A stretch of 64,000 bases of DNA. Origin: Notamacropus eugenii (Eukaryota; Chordata; Mammalia; Diprotodontia; Macropodidae). The DNA is taken from assembly GCF_028372415.1 (NCBI RefSeq), contig NC_092872.1:391428853-391492852 (forward strand), read 5' to 3'. The position numbers and the translations under genes were made by a program. Numbering within the stretch: position 1 is the first letter of the stretch; each line of letters starts with the position of its first letter. Below, one piece after another: positions 11,242-23,218 of the stretch. The notes under the pieces are model-generated. The model saw nothing but the letters and a program-made list of their open reading frames with translations, was not told the origin of the DNA and did not search any database.

Positions 11242-12236
11242 CAAGGACACAGACACATCTTATATGTATGCGTATACACTCATATATGTGTGTAAATAGA
11301 AATCAGATGTTTATTTTACAATCAGTGGCCTAATAGATTACAGTCAGCATTTCTAACTCTTAACATTTATGGCCAAATATGAGTGTGCCTATTAGTGGGA
11401 AAGTCAATATTCATAACATAAATTTCTCCAAAGCTGATATTCATTAAACATTGTCATAAATTAAGGTCATAATTTCTTAAAGAGAAGATCTATTAAAAAC
11501 ATACACAAATGCCTCAAATTTTAGAGTTAATGGCTACAACTACTGAAACTAGTGTTATGAATGAACTCCACAAACAGCAAATCACCCACAACTTTACAGA
11601 TAAAAGTCACTGTACCTTAAAATCTCCAAGGAAGATGCTCAACTGAAATCTCAGTTTAAGAGGATTAGGCTGGACTCTGTTTAAGCCCTCTCTTGAAAAA
11701 AAAATATTACAGAAGTAAAGAGCCATAATTGTACATCTGGAAGAAACTTTAAGAGCTCCCCTAACCCAAAGTTTCATATTGCTAATGATTAATAGAGCTG
11801 TATTTAAAACCCTGGTATCCTGCTCTAATTCTCCCCTTCCCCCTTACTGAATTATGGTCTGCCTCTATTTTTTTCTTTGTTTATCTTTCTATCCCTCTGT
11901 CTCTATCTGTCTCTCCATATTTCTCCTCCCGACCCCCCCCCATGCTTCTTTCTCTGTCTCATTTCAACGTAAGTTCCAGTAGAAGGCAGGCTACAGATAC
12001 AAACCTTATATTTATAAATTATGAGATGAAATACTAATGATAATTTTTCGTATATATGTATATATATGTATATAAAACAGTGCAATGTTTTCATATTTTT
12101 GGGGGGAGGATGAGTCTAGAATGGTGAATCATGAGAATTCATATAGTATGAGAGCAATTCAGGTGATAATTTACAAAGTATTGCCTGATACAGGTTATAC
12201 ATTTAATTTATTTTACATGGACACATAGATAGCATG
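11242..12236. other. Unassigned DNA
   Basis: About 11340-11640 contains a faint 'aactcttaacatttatggcc' stretch that could be LINE endonuclease (NIYGPN-like), but the frame does not hold and I do not assign it. A C-run (11933-11941) and short TA repeats near 12050 are present. No gene seen. Confidence 0.4.
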
Positions 12237-12455
12237 TATCAAATCATAGAATATTATCATAATGGATTTAGAGCTGAAAAAGAACAGAGAGATCAAGTCC
12301 AGTCTCCTTATTATACAATAACCTGAGGCCATGATGGGTTAAGTTACTTGCATATGATCACAAAGGTAACATGTGCCCAAGGTAAGACTTGACTCTAGAT
12401 TTTCCAGACCACAACACTAGTCCATACTTCATGTTTTGGTGCTGCCTTTCATGAA
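12237..12455 (+). mobile_element. MIR-class SINE relic
   Basis: The order 'ggatttagagctgaaaaag', 'gagatcaagtccagtctcc', 'gggttaagttacttgc', 'atgatcacaaagg' and a pyrimidine-rich end 'gctgcctttc' matches marsupial MIR-type repeats. Confidence 0.75.
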
Positions 12456-12659
12456 ATGATTGTTGCTATTATTGTTAATGATTAGCTACTTTTAAAGTTT
12501 GTTCTTCATCCATGATTTCATTGGCAGAGGGAACTTCTCTCAATTCTGATTCCTTGTTGATTTGTGGAAGAAAGTAGTTCATTCAAAATTCAGACCAGCC
12601 CAAGTACTATGATATGGTGGAAGAATTGCCACTAATTCAATTTTTTTACCTTGATTTTT

Positions 12660-13383
12660 AAGAAATTTACATATTCACTAAGAAAAGTCTATTTTCTCTA
12701 TAACTTACATTTATATCTTTCCTTGGGAAAAAAAAAATCAAAAAACAAAAAACAATTCCTCTCAAAAAAAACAACAACAACAACAACAACATTGTATGAG
12801 CAATTTCGAGTCAAGCAAAATATTTTTTCATTGATTTATAGCCTGAGTCAATCACCGCTATTTTAAGAAGTGAAAAGCAAATTTTATACAGTCCTTAAAA
12901 ATGGTTAGCCATTGCAATCATCAGAAGTTTCCAAATTTGTTTGTCTTTATTTTGTTGTTGCAAAAAGTACTTTTATTCCTAATTCTATTCTCTTCATTCT
13001 ATATCAGTTCACACAAGTCTTCCCAGGTTTTTGTGAAACCATAACTTTTTCCATTTCTTATAACATAGTTGTATTCCATCACATTCATATATCTTGATTT
13101 ATTCAGTCGTTTTTCCATTTAATGGTCAACCCTTTAGTTTTCAGTTCTTTTCCAGTTTAAAGAAAGAGCTGCTATAAATACCTTTATACATATGAGTCTA
13201 TTTCTTCATCTTTCATCTTTTGTGTGTATAAACCTAGTAGTAATAATACTGACTCAACAAGCATGTATTTTTTAAATTAACTTTGGAGACATAGTCACAA
13301 ATTGCTTCCCCAAATGGCTGATCTATTTCCCAGTTCCATTCAATAGTGCATTAGAGTAATTGTTTGCCCTCGACTTCTCTAGC

Positions 13384-13435
<52 letters not shown>

Positions 13436-14040
13436 CACACACATACACATATATTCTTTGGCCAACTTGTCAATCTGATAGTTATAAAAGAGTAACATAG
13501 AGTTACTTTAATCTGTATTTAATTGATTGTGATATGTAACATGGTATCATATGCTTATGGATAGCTTATATGTTTTTCCTTGAGAACTACCTCTTCATAT
13601 TCTTTGACCATTTATAAATCAGTAAAGGGTCCTTATTCTTATAAATATAAACAGTTCTTTATATGTCTTGAAAGTGAAAACCTAATCAGAGAAATTTTCT
13701 GTAAAGATGATTTCCCAGTTACCTGTTTCCCTTTTATTTATTCATTTATCTACCTATTTATTTATGAATTTTTGCTTGTGTAAAAACTTTTAAGGTTTAT
13801 GTAATCAAAATTGTCCATTTTATGTCTCATAATCCTCTCTGCATGTTTTTTTTGGTGATAAATTATTCCCTATTCAATAGATCTAAAATGTAATTTGTTC
13901 TCTGAGCCTCTAATTTGTTTACAATATGACCTTTTAAAAAACCTAGATCATCTATCCATTTGGCATTGTGTGATAGATGTAGTCCATATGTAGGATTGGA
14001 TGTTTTTTAAACTTATCATGGAGTGAGTTTACCAATGCAA
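12660..14040 (-). mobile_element. Old L1 3'-end fragment, reverse
   Basis: The plus strand gives the reverse complement of 3'UTR and ORF2 C-terminus in the usual order: cacaagtcttcccaggtttt (13010), tcagtcgtttttccatttaa (13100), caatctgatagttataaaag (13470), ctttgaccatttataaatca (13602). It ends around ggcattgtgtgatagatgta (13961). A (CAA)n run (12770-12790) and a (CA)n tract (13388-13432) grew within or beside it. All frames are broken. Confidence 0.8.
13388..13440. repeat. (CA)n microsatellite
   Basis: About 22 uninterrupted CA units with a CCCCACAC end, inside the old L1 fragment. Confidence 0.97.
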
Positions 14041-14635
14041 TATCCATTTGGGGATATGATCTTCATAAACTGTTTAAGAAAACAATAACGAATTCAGAAG
14101 TGTCCATCAGCTTAATCCTATGTATTTTGTCCAATAACTGCTTCAAAAACTTTGAAGCAATGAAAGTGATACTGCACTGATAAATGCTACCAGCTGTGAG
14201 AGTTTTCTCATTAACTGTTTAGGATTACTTAATTTGATAATATTTCTCTGGTTTCACTGCAGAAGTCTGCAGCTTATGAACAAAGAGACCATTATTTGGG
14301 GACCTTGTTGGTTTCTCTTAATGTAGTACATAATCCGTAGTTGTGGCCTCAGTTAATCTGGGAGAGGGTTTTGGGCAAGTGACTTCTATATTCTCCTTTA
14401 TACTTCTAATTCTTATTTTCCACTTATTGTTGGTTGGACAGAAGGCATGGTGAATAGAGTGTGATGTGTTATTACTTACTGCATTTTAAATGCATTAATT
14501 CACATACAGGTCTCATTGTTTTAATTTATTTCAAGGATGCTTCAGTAAAAAATAGCTTTTGGAGTTAAAATGGCTCATGATATTCCATGATAAGTAATTG
14601 TAAATGTTGGTAGGAAGACTTTCAGTGGAGAAAGT
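14041..14635. other. Unique DNA, possible conserved non-coding segment
   Basis: Complex, non-repetitive sequence with no open frame. About 14200-14380 has balanced composition and a short inverted repeat (CTGCAGA a GTCTGCAG at 14259-14274). Nothing identifies a function. Confidence 0.4.
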
Positions 14636-14930
14636 AAGAGAACCATAGATATCTAGACCTGGAAATATGTATGAGGATTATCGAGTCCAATGCCAGGAAA
14701 GTATAGTATCCTAAGCTTAGGATCATAGACCTGAATCTAAAAAAGAATACAAAGACCATACGGTTGAAATTCCTCATTTTTACAAATAATGAAATTGAAG
14801 TTAAGATAGGTAAATTGATCTGGTCATCATAAAGATAAGGAAACAAAATCTCTACAAAGAGAAATGATTTGCATAAGGTTAAATATCCAACTAATCTTAG
14901 GACTAAGAAATCAATACACTTTTTCCTTAA
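14636..14930 (+). mobile_element. MIR-class SINE relics, two adjacent copies
   Basis: Two tandem starts of the same pattern (tagacctggaaatatgtatg near 14655 and catagacctgaatctaaaaa near 14725) lead into 'tcctcatttttacaaataatg' and 'gatttgcataaggttaaata', the MIR-type core order. Confidence 0.6.
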
Positions 14931-16025
14931 GAAAAAAATACAATATTATGTACTTTGAGTTATAGGAGTCACTAGGTCAAAATTACTGGTAGAGGGAAAA
15001 ATAGGCAGCAAACTGCAAAACTCACAAACCCAAGGAGGCATTTTCTTCTTTCTCTGTCAATTTCTCCCGAACAAAATATAATCCTCAGTTTAACATTTTA
15101 TAAAGAAATTTACACACTGCAACAATGCCTACCTGGGCACTTAAGAAAACCGGCGATAAGTAAGTACAATTGCAATGCTTTGCAGTTTCCCATTTTGATT
15201 CTGTGCTAAAGGCCTGAGAAAATAGATGGAATGATATTCTAAAGGTCAGGTGATGCAGGCAAGTCTGTAAATACACAACTTTTCTCTCTAAACTTGGATT
15301 AAGGGTGATTCCAGGTTGGATGAGTTTATAGGAGAAGATAAAAGGCTATTCTCCCACCTTGGAAACACATATCTAGTAAGAATAGCAAATCTTTAGTGTT
15401 ATAATCAGAACAATTCATTCTGCTGACAATGATCTATCATGGTGCTTTTTTACTGAACACAAAGCTGTTGGCAAATGCATAATTTTGGCATGGCAACTGT
15501 GTAAATTAGTAGCCTCATTACTGAGTGATATTGACATACATTAATCGCTAGTCAGAGCAGCATGCTGTCTGAGATAGGGAAGACCATTATTTTCTGTACT
15601 GCTGAATATCAGAAAGACTTCAGCGTATAAAATGTCATTGTTTTGAGGGTTCTTTGGCAGAGTAATTCAGGGTGATGGAATTGTTTTGACTTCAGTTTGA
15701 ATGAGAGATAGCTACATATCTAATTCTCTTCACTCCAATGATTCACCTAAAGCATAAATGATATCACCTATATGTTAAAATAATATCAGACACTTCAATG
15801 TATAAAGTATTGTCACTCCCAGGTATTTCAGAAACTGGTGTGCTACACACTAAATCAACTAAACCACACCAAAACAGCAACAGCAACAAATCAATTACCC
15901 AACTAATAACTTAAACCTTTAGGAATGTTTAAAAAAGACGTCGAAAGAACAGAATGAATCACTAGGAATTCAAATAAAAAAAAAGGAGTACAACATATAA
16001 AACAGAAAAAAAGAAAAAATACATG
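14931..16025. other. Unique DNA, possible conserved non-coding segment
   Basis: No open frame or repeat family recognised. About 15400-15710 is compositionally complex and free of repeat signatures, which contrasts with the surroundings. A small A-rich stretch lies at 15975-16020. Confidence 0.4.
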
Positions 16026-16110
16026 TAGAAAGGGACTGGATAACATCTAATCCACTCATGTCATTTTACAGAGGAGAAAAAATAAGGTCCAGAGAAGATT
16101 GTGGGTAGCT
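16026..16110 (+). mobile_element. MIR-class SINE scrap
   Basis: 'gggactggataacatctaat' followed by 'cattttacagaggagaaa' and 'gtccagagaagattgtggg' is the central part of a MIR-type repeat. Confidence 0.55.
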
Positions 16111-16568
16111 GGTGGAAAGATGTATATGGAAGAAAATATATTCAAGACAGGGAATGTGAATGTGCTTTGGTTGAAAGTGTTCAAAAGTCTAGTAGTTATA
16201 TTAAACTCTTGATGTCATTCTGATTTTCTTATTTTAAAATATGATGTTTAAACTAATATTTATATTTCTGCCCTATTCCTCCAAACTAAAGAGAAGGAAA
16301 GAGAACAGAGAAAAATAAAATTTTCTTTTTTAACTTTATCTCTATGCCACTGTAACAAAATAAAGATTTTTCTTAAATCTCTAGAATATTGATATTTCAA
16401 AGAATCTCTTTGATGTTAGTACTTTTCATGAGCACAGATCTCTCTGTGTCTTCCCAGACTATAAAAATTCCTATTTTTTTTCTTTCTGTAAACCGTTCAT
16501 AGAAGATCTACCTAATGAGCTATAGGGTTTCTCCAGGTTCTTTTAATTTTCATCAGTCTAATCATGCA
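16111..16568. other. Unassigned AT-rich DNA
   Basis: No gene or repeat signature recognised between the MIR scrap and the 3' end of the large reverse L1. Confidence 0.5.
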
Positions 16569-16577
16569 TACTTTCAT

Positions 16578-19500
16578 TTTTACTTATTTAGCATTTTATT
16601 TTTACCCAATTACATGTAAAACTTGTTCTTAATAACCAATTTATTTGTTTTCAATTTTCAACAATCACTTCCATGAATTTTAAATTTTTCTCCCCCTCCC
16701 CCTCTCCTCCCTCCTCATGATGGGATTCAATATTATATGGGTTCTACACAGACATTCTTATTTAGCACATCTTCACATTAGTCATATTGGATAGAAGAAT
16801 TAAAATAAGTGGGAGAAACCATGAGGAAAATGAAACCAAAAGAAAACACAACAAAATAGAAAATAATCTGTTTTGTTCTGCATTCCAAATCCATACTTCT
16901 TTCTTGAGATATGGATGGCATTGTGTAGCAAGAGTCCTTGGGAAATGTTTTAAGTCCTTGCATTGCTGTGAAGGATTGAGTCTATCACAAACAGTCCTTG
17001 CACACTGTGTCTGTTATTTTGTATATTGTTCTCCTCAATCTGCACATTTTGTTCAGCATAAGTTCGTATAAGTCTTTCCAGGTTTTTCTGATCTGCTTGT
17101 TTGTCATTTTTTATACTGCAATACTACTCTATTACGTGCGTGTACCACAACTTGTTCAGCCATTTCCCAATCAATTGGTATCTCCTCGATATTCAGTTCT
17201 TCACAACCACAAGAAGAGCTGCAATAAATATTTTTGTACATGTGGGTGCTTTTTTTCATTTTTATGATCTCTTTGGGATAAAGTCTTAGAAGATATATTG
17301 CTGGGTCAAAGGGTATGCACATTTTTATACTGCTTTGGTCACAGCTCCAAATTGTTTTCCAGAATGATTAGATCAGCTCACAGCTCCACCAACAATAAGT
17401 TAGTGTTCCAACTCTCCTACATCTTCTCAAACATTTATAATATTCTTGATTTGTCATGTTAATCAGTCTGAGAGGTGGTACTTCAGAGCTGCTTTGATTT
17501 GCATTTTTCTAATCAATAGTGATTTAGAGCATTTTTTCCATATGACTATATATAGCTTTAAATTCTTCCTCTGAAAACTACCTGTTCATATCTTTTGACC
17601 ATTTATCAGTTGAGGAATGACTTGCATTCTTGTAAATTTGAATCAGTTCTCCATGTATTTAAAAAATGAGGCCTTTATCACAGACACTCGTAAAACTTTC
17701 CAGTTTTCTGCTTCTCTCCTAATCTTGGTTGCATTGTGTTTGCTTGTGCAAAATCTTCTCAATTTAATATAATTATAATTATCCATTCTACATTCCATAA
17801 TGTTCTCTATCTCTTGTTTGGTTACAAATCCTTCTGTTTTCCATAAAACTGACAAATAAACTATTTCTTGAGCCCCTAATTTGTGTACAGTATTGGCCTT
17901 TATACCCAAATCGTGTACACATTTTGACTTTACTCTGGAATATGATGTCAGGCAGTGATCTATGCCCAGTTTCTGCCACACTATTTTTTAGTTTTCCCAG
18001 CAGTTTTTGGCAAACAGTGAGCTCTTATCCTAGAAACTAGGGTTCTTAGGTTATTCAAACAGTAGACTGCCATAAATACTGACTACTGTGTCTTGTGTAC
18101 CTAACTTATTCCACCAATCCACCCATCTATTTCTTAGCCTGTACCAAGTGGTTTTGATGATGGCTGCTTTATAATACAATTTAAGATCTGGTGTGACTAG
18201 GCCATCTTCTCTAGTATTTCTTTTCATTAATTGCCTTGATATTCTGGATCTTTTATCCTTCCAGATTAATTTTGATATTATTTTTTCTAACACTAGAAAA
18301 TAAATTTTTGGTACTTTGATTGGTATGTCACTGAACTAAATTAATTAAATTAAAATTAATTTAGGTAGAATTGTCATTTTCATTATATTAATTCAACCTA
18401 CCCATGAGCAACTAATGTTTTCCCAATTATTTAGATCTGACTTTATTTGTGCAAAAAGTGTTTTGTAACTGTAGTCATATAATCCCTGGGTTTATTTTGG
18501 CAGGTAGACTCCCAAATATTTCAGTCTCTACCATAACTTTGAATGGAATTTACCTTTCTATGTCTTGTTGTTGGACTTGTTTAGTAATATATAGAAATAG
18601 AGGTGATTTATGTGGGTTTATTTTATATGCTGCAATTTTGCCAAAATTGTTTATTATTTTAAGTAGTTTTTTTTTTTTACTTGATTCCCTAGGTTGCTGT
18701 AAGTAGATCATCATATCATTAGGAAAGAGTGATAACTTATTTTTTGTTTGCCTATTTTAATTCCTCCAGTATCTTTTTCTTCTCTTATTGCTAAAGTTTA
18801 CATTTCTAGTAGCATATTAAATAACAGGGTTGATGATGAACATCCTTGTTTCACTCCCAGTCTTATTGGAATTATATCTAGCTTATCCCCATTACAGATA
18901 ATGCTTGTTGAAGGTTTTAGATAGACTTTACTTATTACATGAAGGAAGGCTCCTTTTAATCCTATGCTCTCCTGTATTTTCAATAGAAATGGGTGTTATA
19001 TTTTGTCAAAAGCATTTTCTGCATCTACTGAGACAATCATATGGTTTCTGTTACTTTTGTTGTTGATGTGATCAATAATTCTGGTAGTTTTCCTAATACT
19101 GAACCAGCTCTGCATTCTTGGTATAAATCCTACCTGATTAAAGTGTATTATTCTCCTGATAAGCTACTGTACTTTTTGATAATATCTTACTTAAAATTTT
19201 TCCATCTATATTCATTAAGGAAATTGGTCTATCATTTTCTTTCTTGATTTTGACTCTTCCCAGTTTAAGTATTAGCACCATATTGGCATCATAAAAAGAA
19301 TTTGGTAGGACTCCTTCATTACCAGTTTTCCCAAATAGTCTATATAGTACTGGAATTAACTCTTCTTTAAATGTTTGACAGAATTCTCTTGTAAATTCAT
19401 CTGGTCCTGAAGATCTTTTCTTAGGCAGTTCAATGATGGTTTCTTCAAATTCTTTTTGTGAGACAGTGCTATTTAAGTATTCTACTTCTACTTCTGTTAA

Positions 19501-20447
19501 TTTGGGTAGTCTATATTATTGCAAATATTCATCCATTTCAATAAGATTGAGAAATTCATGGGCATGAAGTTAAGCAAAGTAATTTTTAATTATTTCTTTA
19601 ATTTCCTCTTCATTGGAGGTGAGTTTACCCCTTTCATTTTTTTCTAATAATTTGGTTTTCTTCTTTGTTCTTTAAAATCAAATTGACCAAAGGTGTATCA
19701 TTTTTATTGTTTTTTTTTCATAAAAGCTGGTCTTAGTTTTATTTATTAGTGTGATAATTTTTCTAATTTCAATTTTCTTAGTTTCTCCTTCAGTTTCCAT
19801 TATTTATAATTTGGTATTTAATTGGGGATTTTCAGTTTGGACTTTTTCAAGATTTTTCAGTTGCATATCCAATTCATTGATCTCTTCTTTCTCTATTTTA
19901 TTCATGTAATCACTCAAAGATATAAAACTTTCCCTAATAAGTGACTTCACTGCATCCCATAAATTTTGGGAGGCTGTCTCATTATTGTCATTCTCTTGAG
20001 TAAAATTATTGATTGTTTCTAAGATATTTTGTTTGACAAACTCATTCTTAAGATTAGGTTATTAATTTTCTAATTAATTTTTGGTCTATCTTTCTATGGC
20101 TCTTCATTATATATAATTTTCACTGCATTAAGAAATAATGCATTTAATATTGCTGACTTTCTGCACAGGACTATGAGGTTTTTGTTCCCTAGCACATTGC
20201 CAACTTTTGTGTTTGTGCCATATATCACTGAGAAAAAGGTATATTCCTTTATATCCCTATTCTATTTTCTCCAAACATCCACTATATCTATCTTTTCCAG
20301 AATTCTACTCACCTCCTTAACTGCCTTTTTGTTTATTTTGAGGTTAGATTGATCAAGTTCAGTGAGGGTTGAAGGTGAGGTCTCTGACTACTATATAGTT
20401 TTGCTGTCTATTTCTTTCTCAAACTCTCATAACTATTTTGATTAGAT
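16578..20447 (-). mobile_element. Full-length decayed L1, 3' half (3'UTR and ORF2)
   Basis: This is the 3' part of an L1 running on the minus strand to 25940, interrupted at 20448. Minus-strand translation shows ORF2 pieces in order: endonuclease start (toward 20440), RT motif RLGVKQGCSSSTLLFNMLLE (about 18800-18900), then the C-terminal piece [20 protein letters not shown] (about 18200-18260) and the 3'UTR (16578-17250). Candidate TSD: TACTTTCAT at 16569-16577 and 25941-25949. Without the insert the L1 is about 6.6 kb, a normal full length. ORF2 is broken by many stops and shifts. Confidence 0.9.
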
Positions 20448-21286
20448 TTTTTTATTTTTTTATTTTTTTAAATTTATTTATTTAACTTTTAACATTCACT
20501 TTCACAAAATTTTGGATTCCAAATTTTCTCCCCGTTTGTCCCCTCCCCCTATCCCAAAACACCAAGCATTCTCATTGCCCTTATCACCAATCTGCCCTCT
20601 CTTCTATCATCCCTCCCTTCCCTTGTCCCCATCTTCTCTTTTGTCCTGTAGGGCCAGATAACTTTCTATACCCCATTACCTGCATTTCTTATTTCCTCGT
20701 AGCAAGAACAGTACTCGACAGTTGTTCCTATAACTTTGAGTTCTAACTTCTCTTCATCCCTCCCTCCCCACCCATTCCCTTTGGGAAGGTAAGCAATCCA
20801 ATATAGGCCATATCTCTGTAGTTTTGCAAATTACTTCCATAATAGTCGTGTTGTGTAAGACTAACTATATTTCCCTCCATCCTATCCTGCCCCCAATTGC
20901 TTCTATTCTCTCTTTTGATCCTGTCCCTCCCCAAGAGTGTTGACTTCAGATTGCTCCCTCCTCCTATTGCCCTCCCTTCCATCATACCCCCCACCCTGCT
21001 TATCCCCTTCTCCCCCACTTTCCTGTATTGTAGGATAGGTTTTCATACCAAAATGAGTGTGCATTTTATTCCTTCCTTGAGTCAAACTTCATGTTTTTCT
21101 CTCACCTCCCCTCTTTTTCCCTCCACTAAAAAGTCTTTTGCCTGCCTCTTTTATGAGAGATAATATGCCCCATTCCATTTCTCCCTTTCTCCTCCCAATG
21201 TATTTCTCTCTCACCTCTTAATTTCATTTTTTAAAGTTATGATCCCCTCCTATTCCATTCACTCTGTGCTCTCTGTCTCTGTGTGA

Positions 21287-21330
<44 letters not shown>

Positions 21331-23208
21331 ATGTAATCCCACCAACTACCCAGATACTGAAAAGTTTCAAGAGTTACAAATATTGTCTTTCCATGTAGGA
21401 ATGTAAACAGTTCAGCTTTAGTAAAGTCCCTTATGACTTCTCTTTGTGGTTTACCTTTTCATGCTTCTCTTCATTCTTATGTTTGAAAGTCAGATTTTCT
21501 TTCCAGCTCTGGTCTTTTCATCAAGAAGGCTTGAAAATCCTCTATTTCATTGAAAGACCATTTTTCCCCCTGAAGTATTATACTCAGTTTTGCTGGGTAG
21601 GTGATTCCTGGTTCCAGTCCTAGTTCCTCTGACCTCTGGAACATCACACTTCATGCCCTTTGATCCCCTAATGCAGAAGCTGCTAGATCCCGCGTTATCC
21701 TGATTGCACTTCCAAAATACTTGAATTGTTTTTTTTTAGCTGCTTGCAATATTTTCTCCTTGACCAGGGAACTGGAATTCAGCCACAACGTTCCCAGGAG
21801 TTTCTCTTTTTGGATCCCCTACAGGCAGTGATCTGTGGATTCCTTGAATACTCATTTTGCCCTCTGGTTCTAGAATATCAGGGCAGCTTTCCTTGACAAT
21901 TTCATGAAGGATGATGTCTAGGTTCCTTCCTTGATCATGACTGCTAGGTAGTCCCATAATTTTCAAATTGTCTCTCCTCTATTTTCCAGGCCAGCTGCCC
22001 CTCCAATGAGATATTTCACATCATCTTCCATTTTTTCATTCTTTTGGTTTTGTTTTGTGATTTCTTGGTTTCTCATAAAGTCATTAGCCTCCATCTGTTC
22101 CATTCTAATTTTGAAAGAACTATTTTCTTCAGTGAGCTTTTGAACCTCCTTTTCCATTTGGCTAATTCTGCTTTTGAAAGCATTCTTCTCCTCATTGGCT
22201 TTTTGAACCTCTTTTGCCAATTGAGTTAGCCTATTTTTCAAGGTGTTATTTTCTCCAGCATTTTTTTGGGTCTCCTTTAGCAAGGTGTTGACCTGCTTTT
22301 CATGCTTTTCTTGCATCTTTCTCATTTCTCTTCCCAGTTTTTCTTCCACCTCTCTAACTTGATTTTCAAAATCCTTTTTGAGCTCTTCTATGGCCTGAGC
22401 CCATGGAATATTTATTTTGAATGTGTGGGATACAGAAACCTTGACTTCTGTGTCATTCTCTGGTTCTTCTTCCTCATCAGAAAGGAAAGGAGGAGATATC
22501 TGTTCACCAAGAAAGTAACCTTCTATGGTCTTATATTTTTCCCTTTTCTGGGCATTTTCCCAGCCAGTGACTTGACTTCTGAGTGTCCTTTCCACACCCA
22601 CCATGGCTCCAGATCCACCCAGCTAGAGCTTGGGGTCTGAGATTCAAATGCTTCTTCCCAGCTTGGGCTTTGGGTGGGGGCGGGGTTGCTATTCAGTGTG
22701 AGATTAAGTTCAGGTGCTTGGGTGGGGGCAGGGCCACCAGTCAGGGCTCAGTTCCCTCAGGGGGTTTATGGGGAGACCTTCAACCATGGATCTGAGCTCC
22801 TGCCTGCTTTGGGAGCCCCTGTCTGCTGCTACCTCCTGAGGGGGTCTGAGTTATGGGGATACCCCCGCTCCCCTCTCAGCCAGCCAAAAAGACTCTCTCA
22901 CTGACCTGGGAGTGGAGGGACCTGCAAGGCTGCTGGAGATTCTGCCCCTGAAGCCTGTTTGGATCTGCTCTTCTCAGTGCCTCATGGTCAAGGCAGGGCT
23001 GGGCTTTGCTCTGGGTCCAGTGCGCACAGACCTTTCACGTCGGTTTTCCAGGTCTCTCTGGAACAGAAATCTCTTCCACTCCGTTGTTCTGTGGCTTCTG
23101 CTGCTCCAGAATTTGTTGGGAGTTCTTCTTTACAGGTGTTTTATCGGCTGTGGGTTTGGAGCTAGCATATGTATGTCTTTCTACTCTGCTATCTTGGCTC
23201 CTCCCCCC
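20448..23208 (-). mobile_element. Half-L1 (HAL1-type): 5'UTR, ORF1, inter-ORF and tail, no ORF2
   Basis: Flanked by the perfect 10-bp repeat TTGATTAGAT (20438-20447 and 23209-23218). On the minus strand it starts GGGGGGAGGAGCCAAGATAGC and has a 650-bp GC-rich 5'UTR (22556-23208). The ORF1 start is at 22555. ORF1 covers about 21480-22555: coiled coil REVEEKLGREMRKMQEKHEK, then the RRM start KMEDDVKYLIG. A purine-rich inter-ORF region (20860-21480) includes a (GT)n tract on the plus strand. A 3' tail ends in T-rich sequence at 20448. ORF1 is shifted directly after its start codon and again in the middle. ORF2 is entirely absent. The layout matches the known mammalian HAL1 class. Confidence 0.88.
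21284..21330. repeat. (GT)n microsatellite
   Basis: About 20 GT units with GTGTGAGTGTGC at the left edge, inside the inter-ORF region of the half-L1. Confidence 0.95.
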
Positions 23209-23218
23209 TTGATTAGAT

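Noticed and set aside
11340-11700. LINE endonuclease-like stretch ('aacatttatggccaaatatg')
   Set aside because: The NIYGPN-like reading is only a few residues long and the following residues do not match any LINE family I know.
20897-21163. Leucine/proline/serine-rich frame that looks like a secreted or membrane protein
   Set aside because: It is the pyrimidine-rich strand of an L1 inter-ORF region; similar frames occur at 23322-23676 and 3885-4196.
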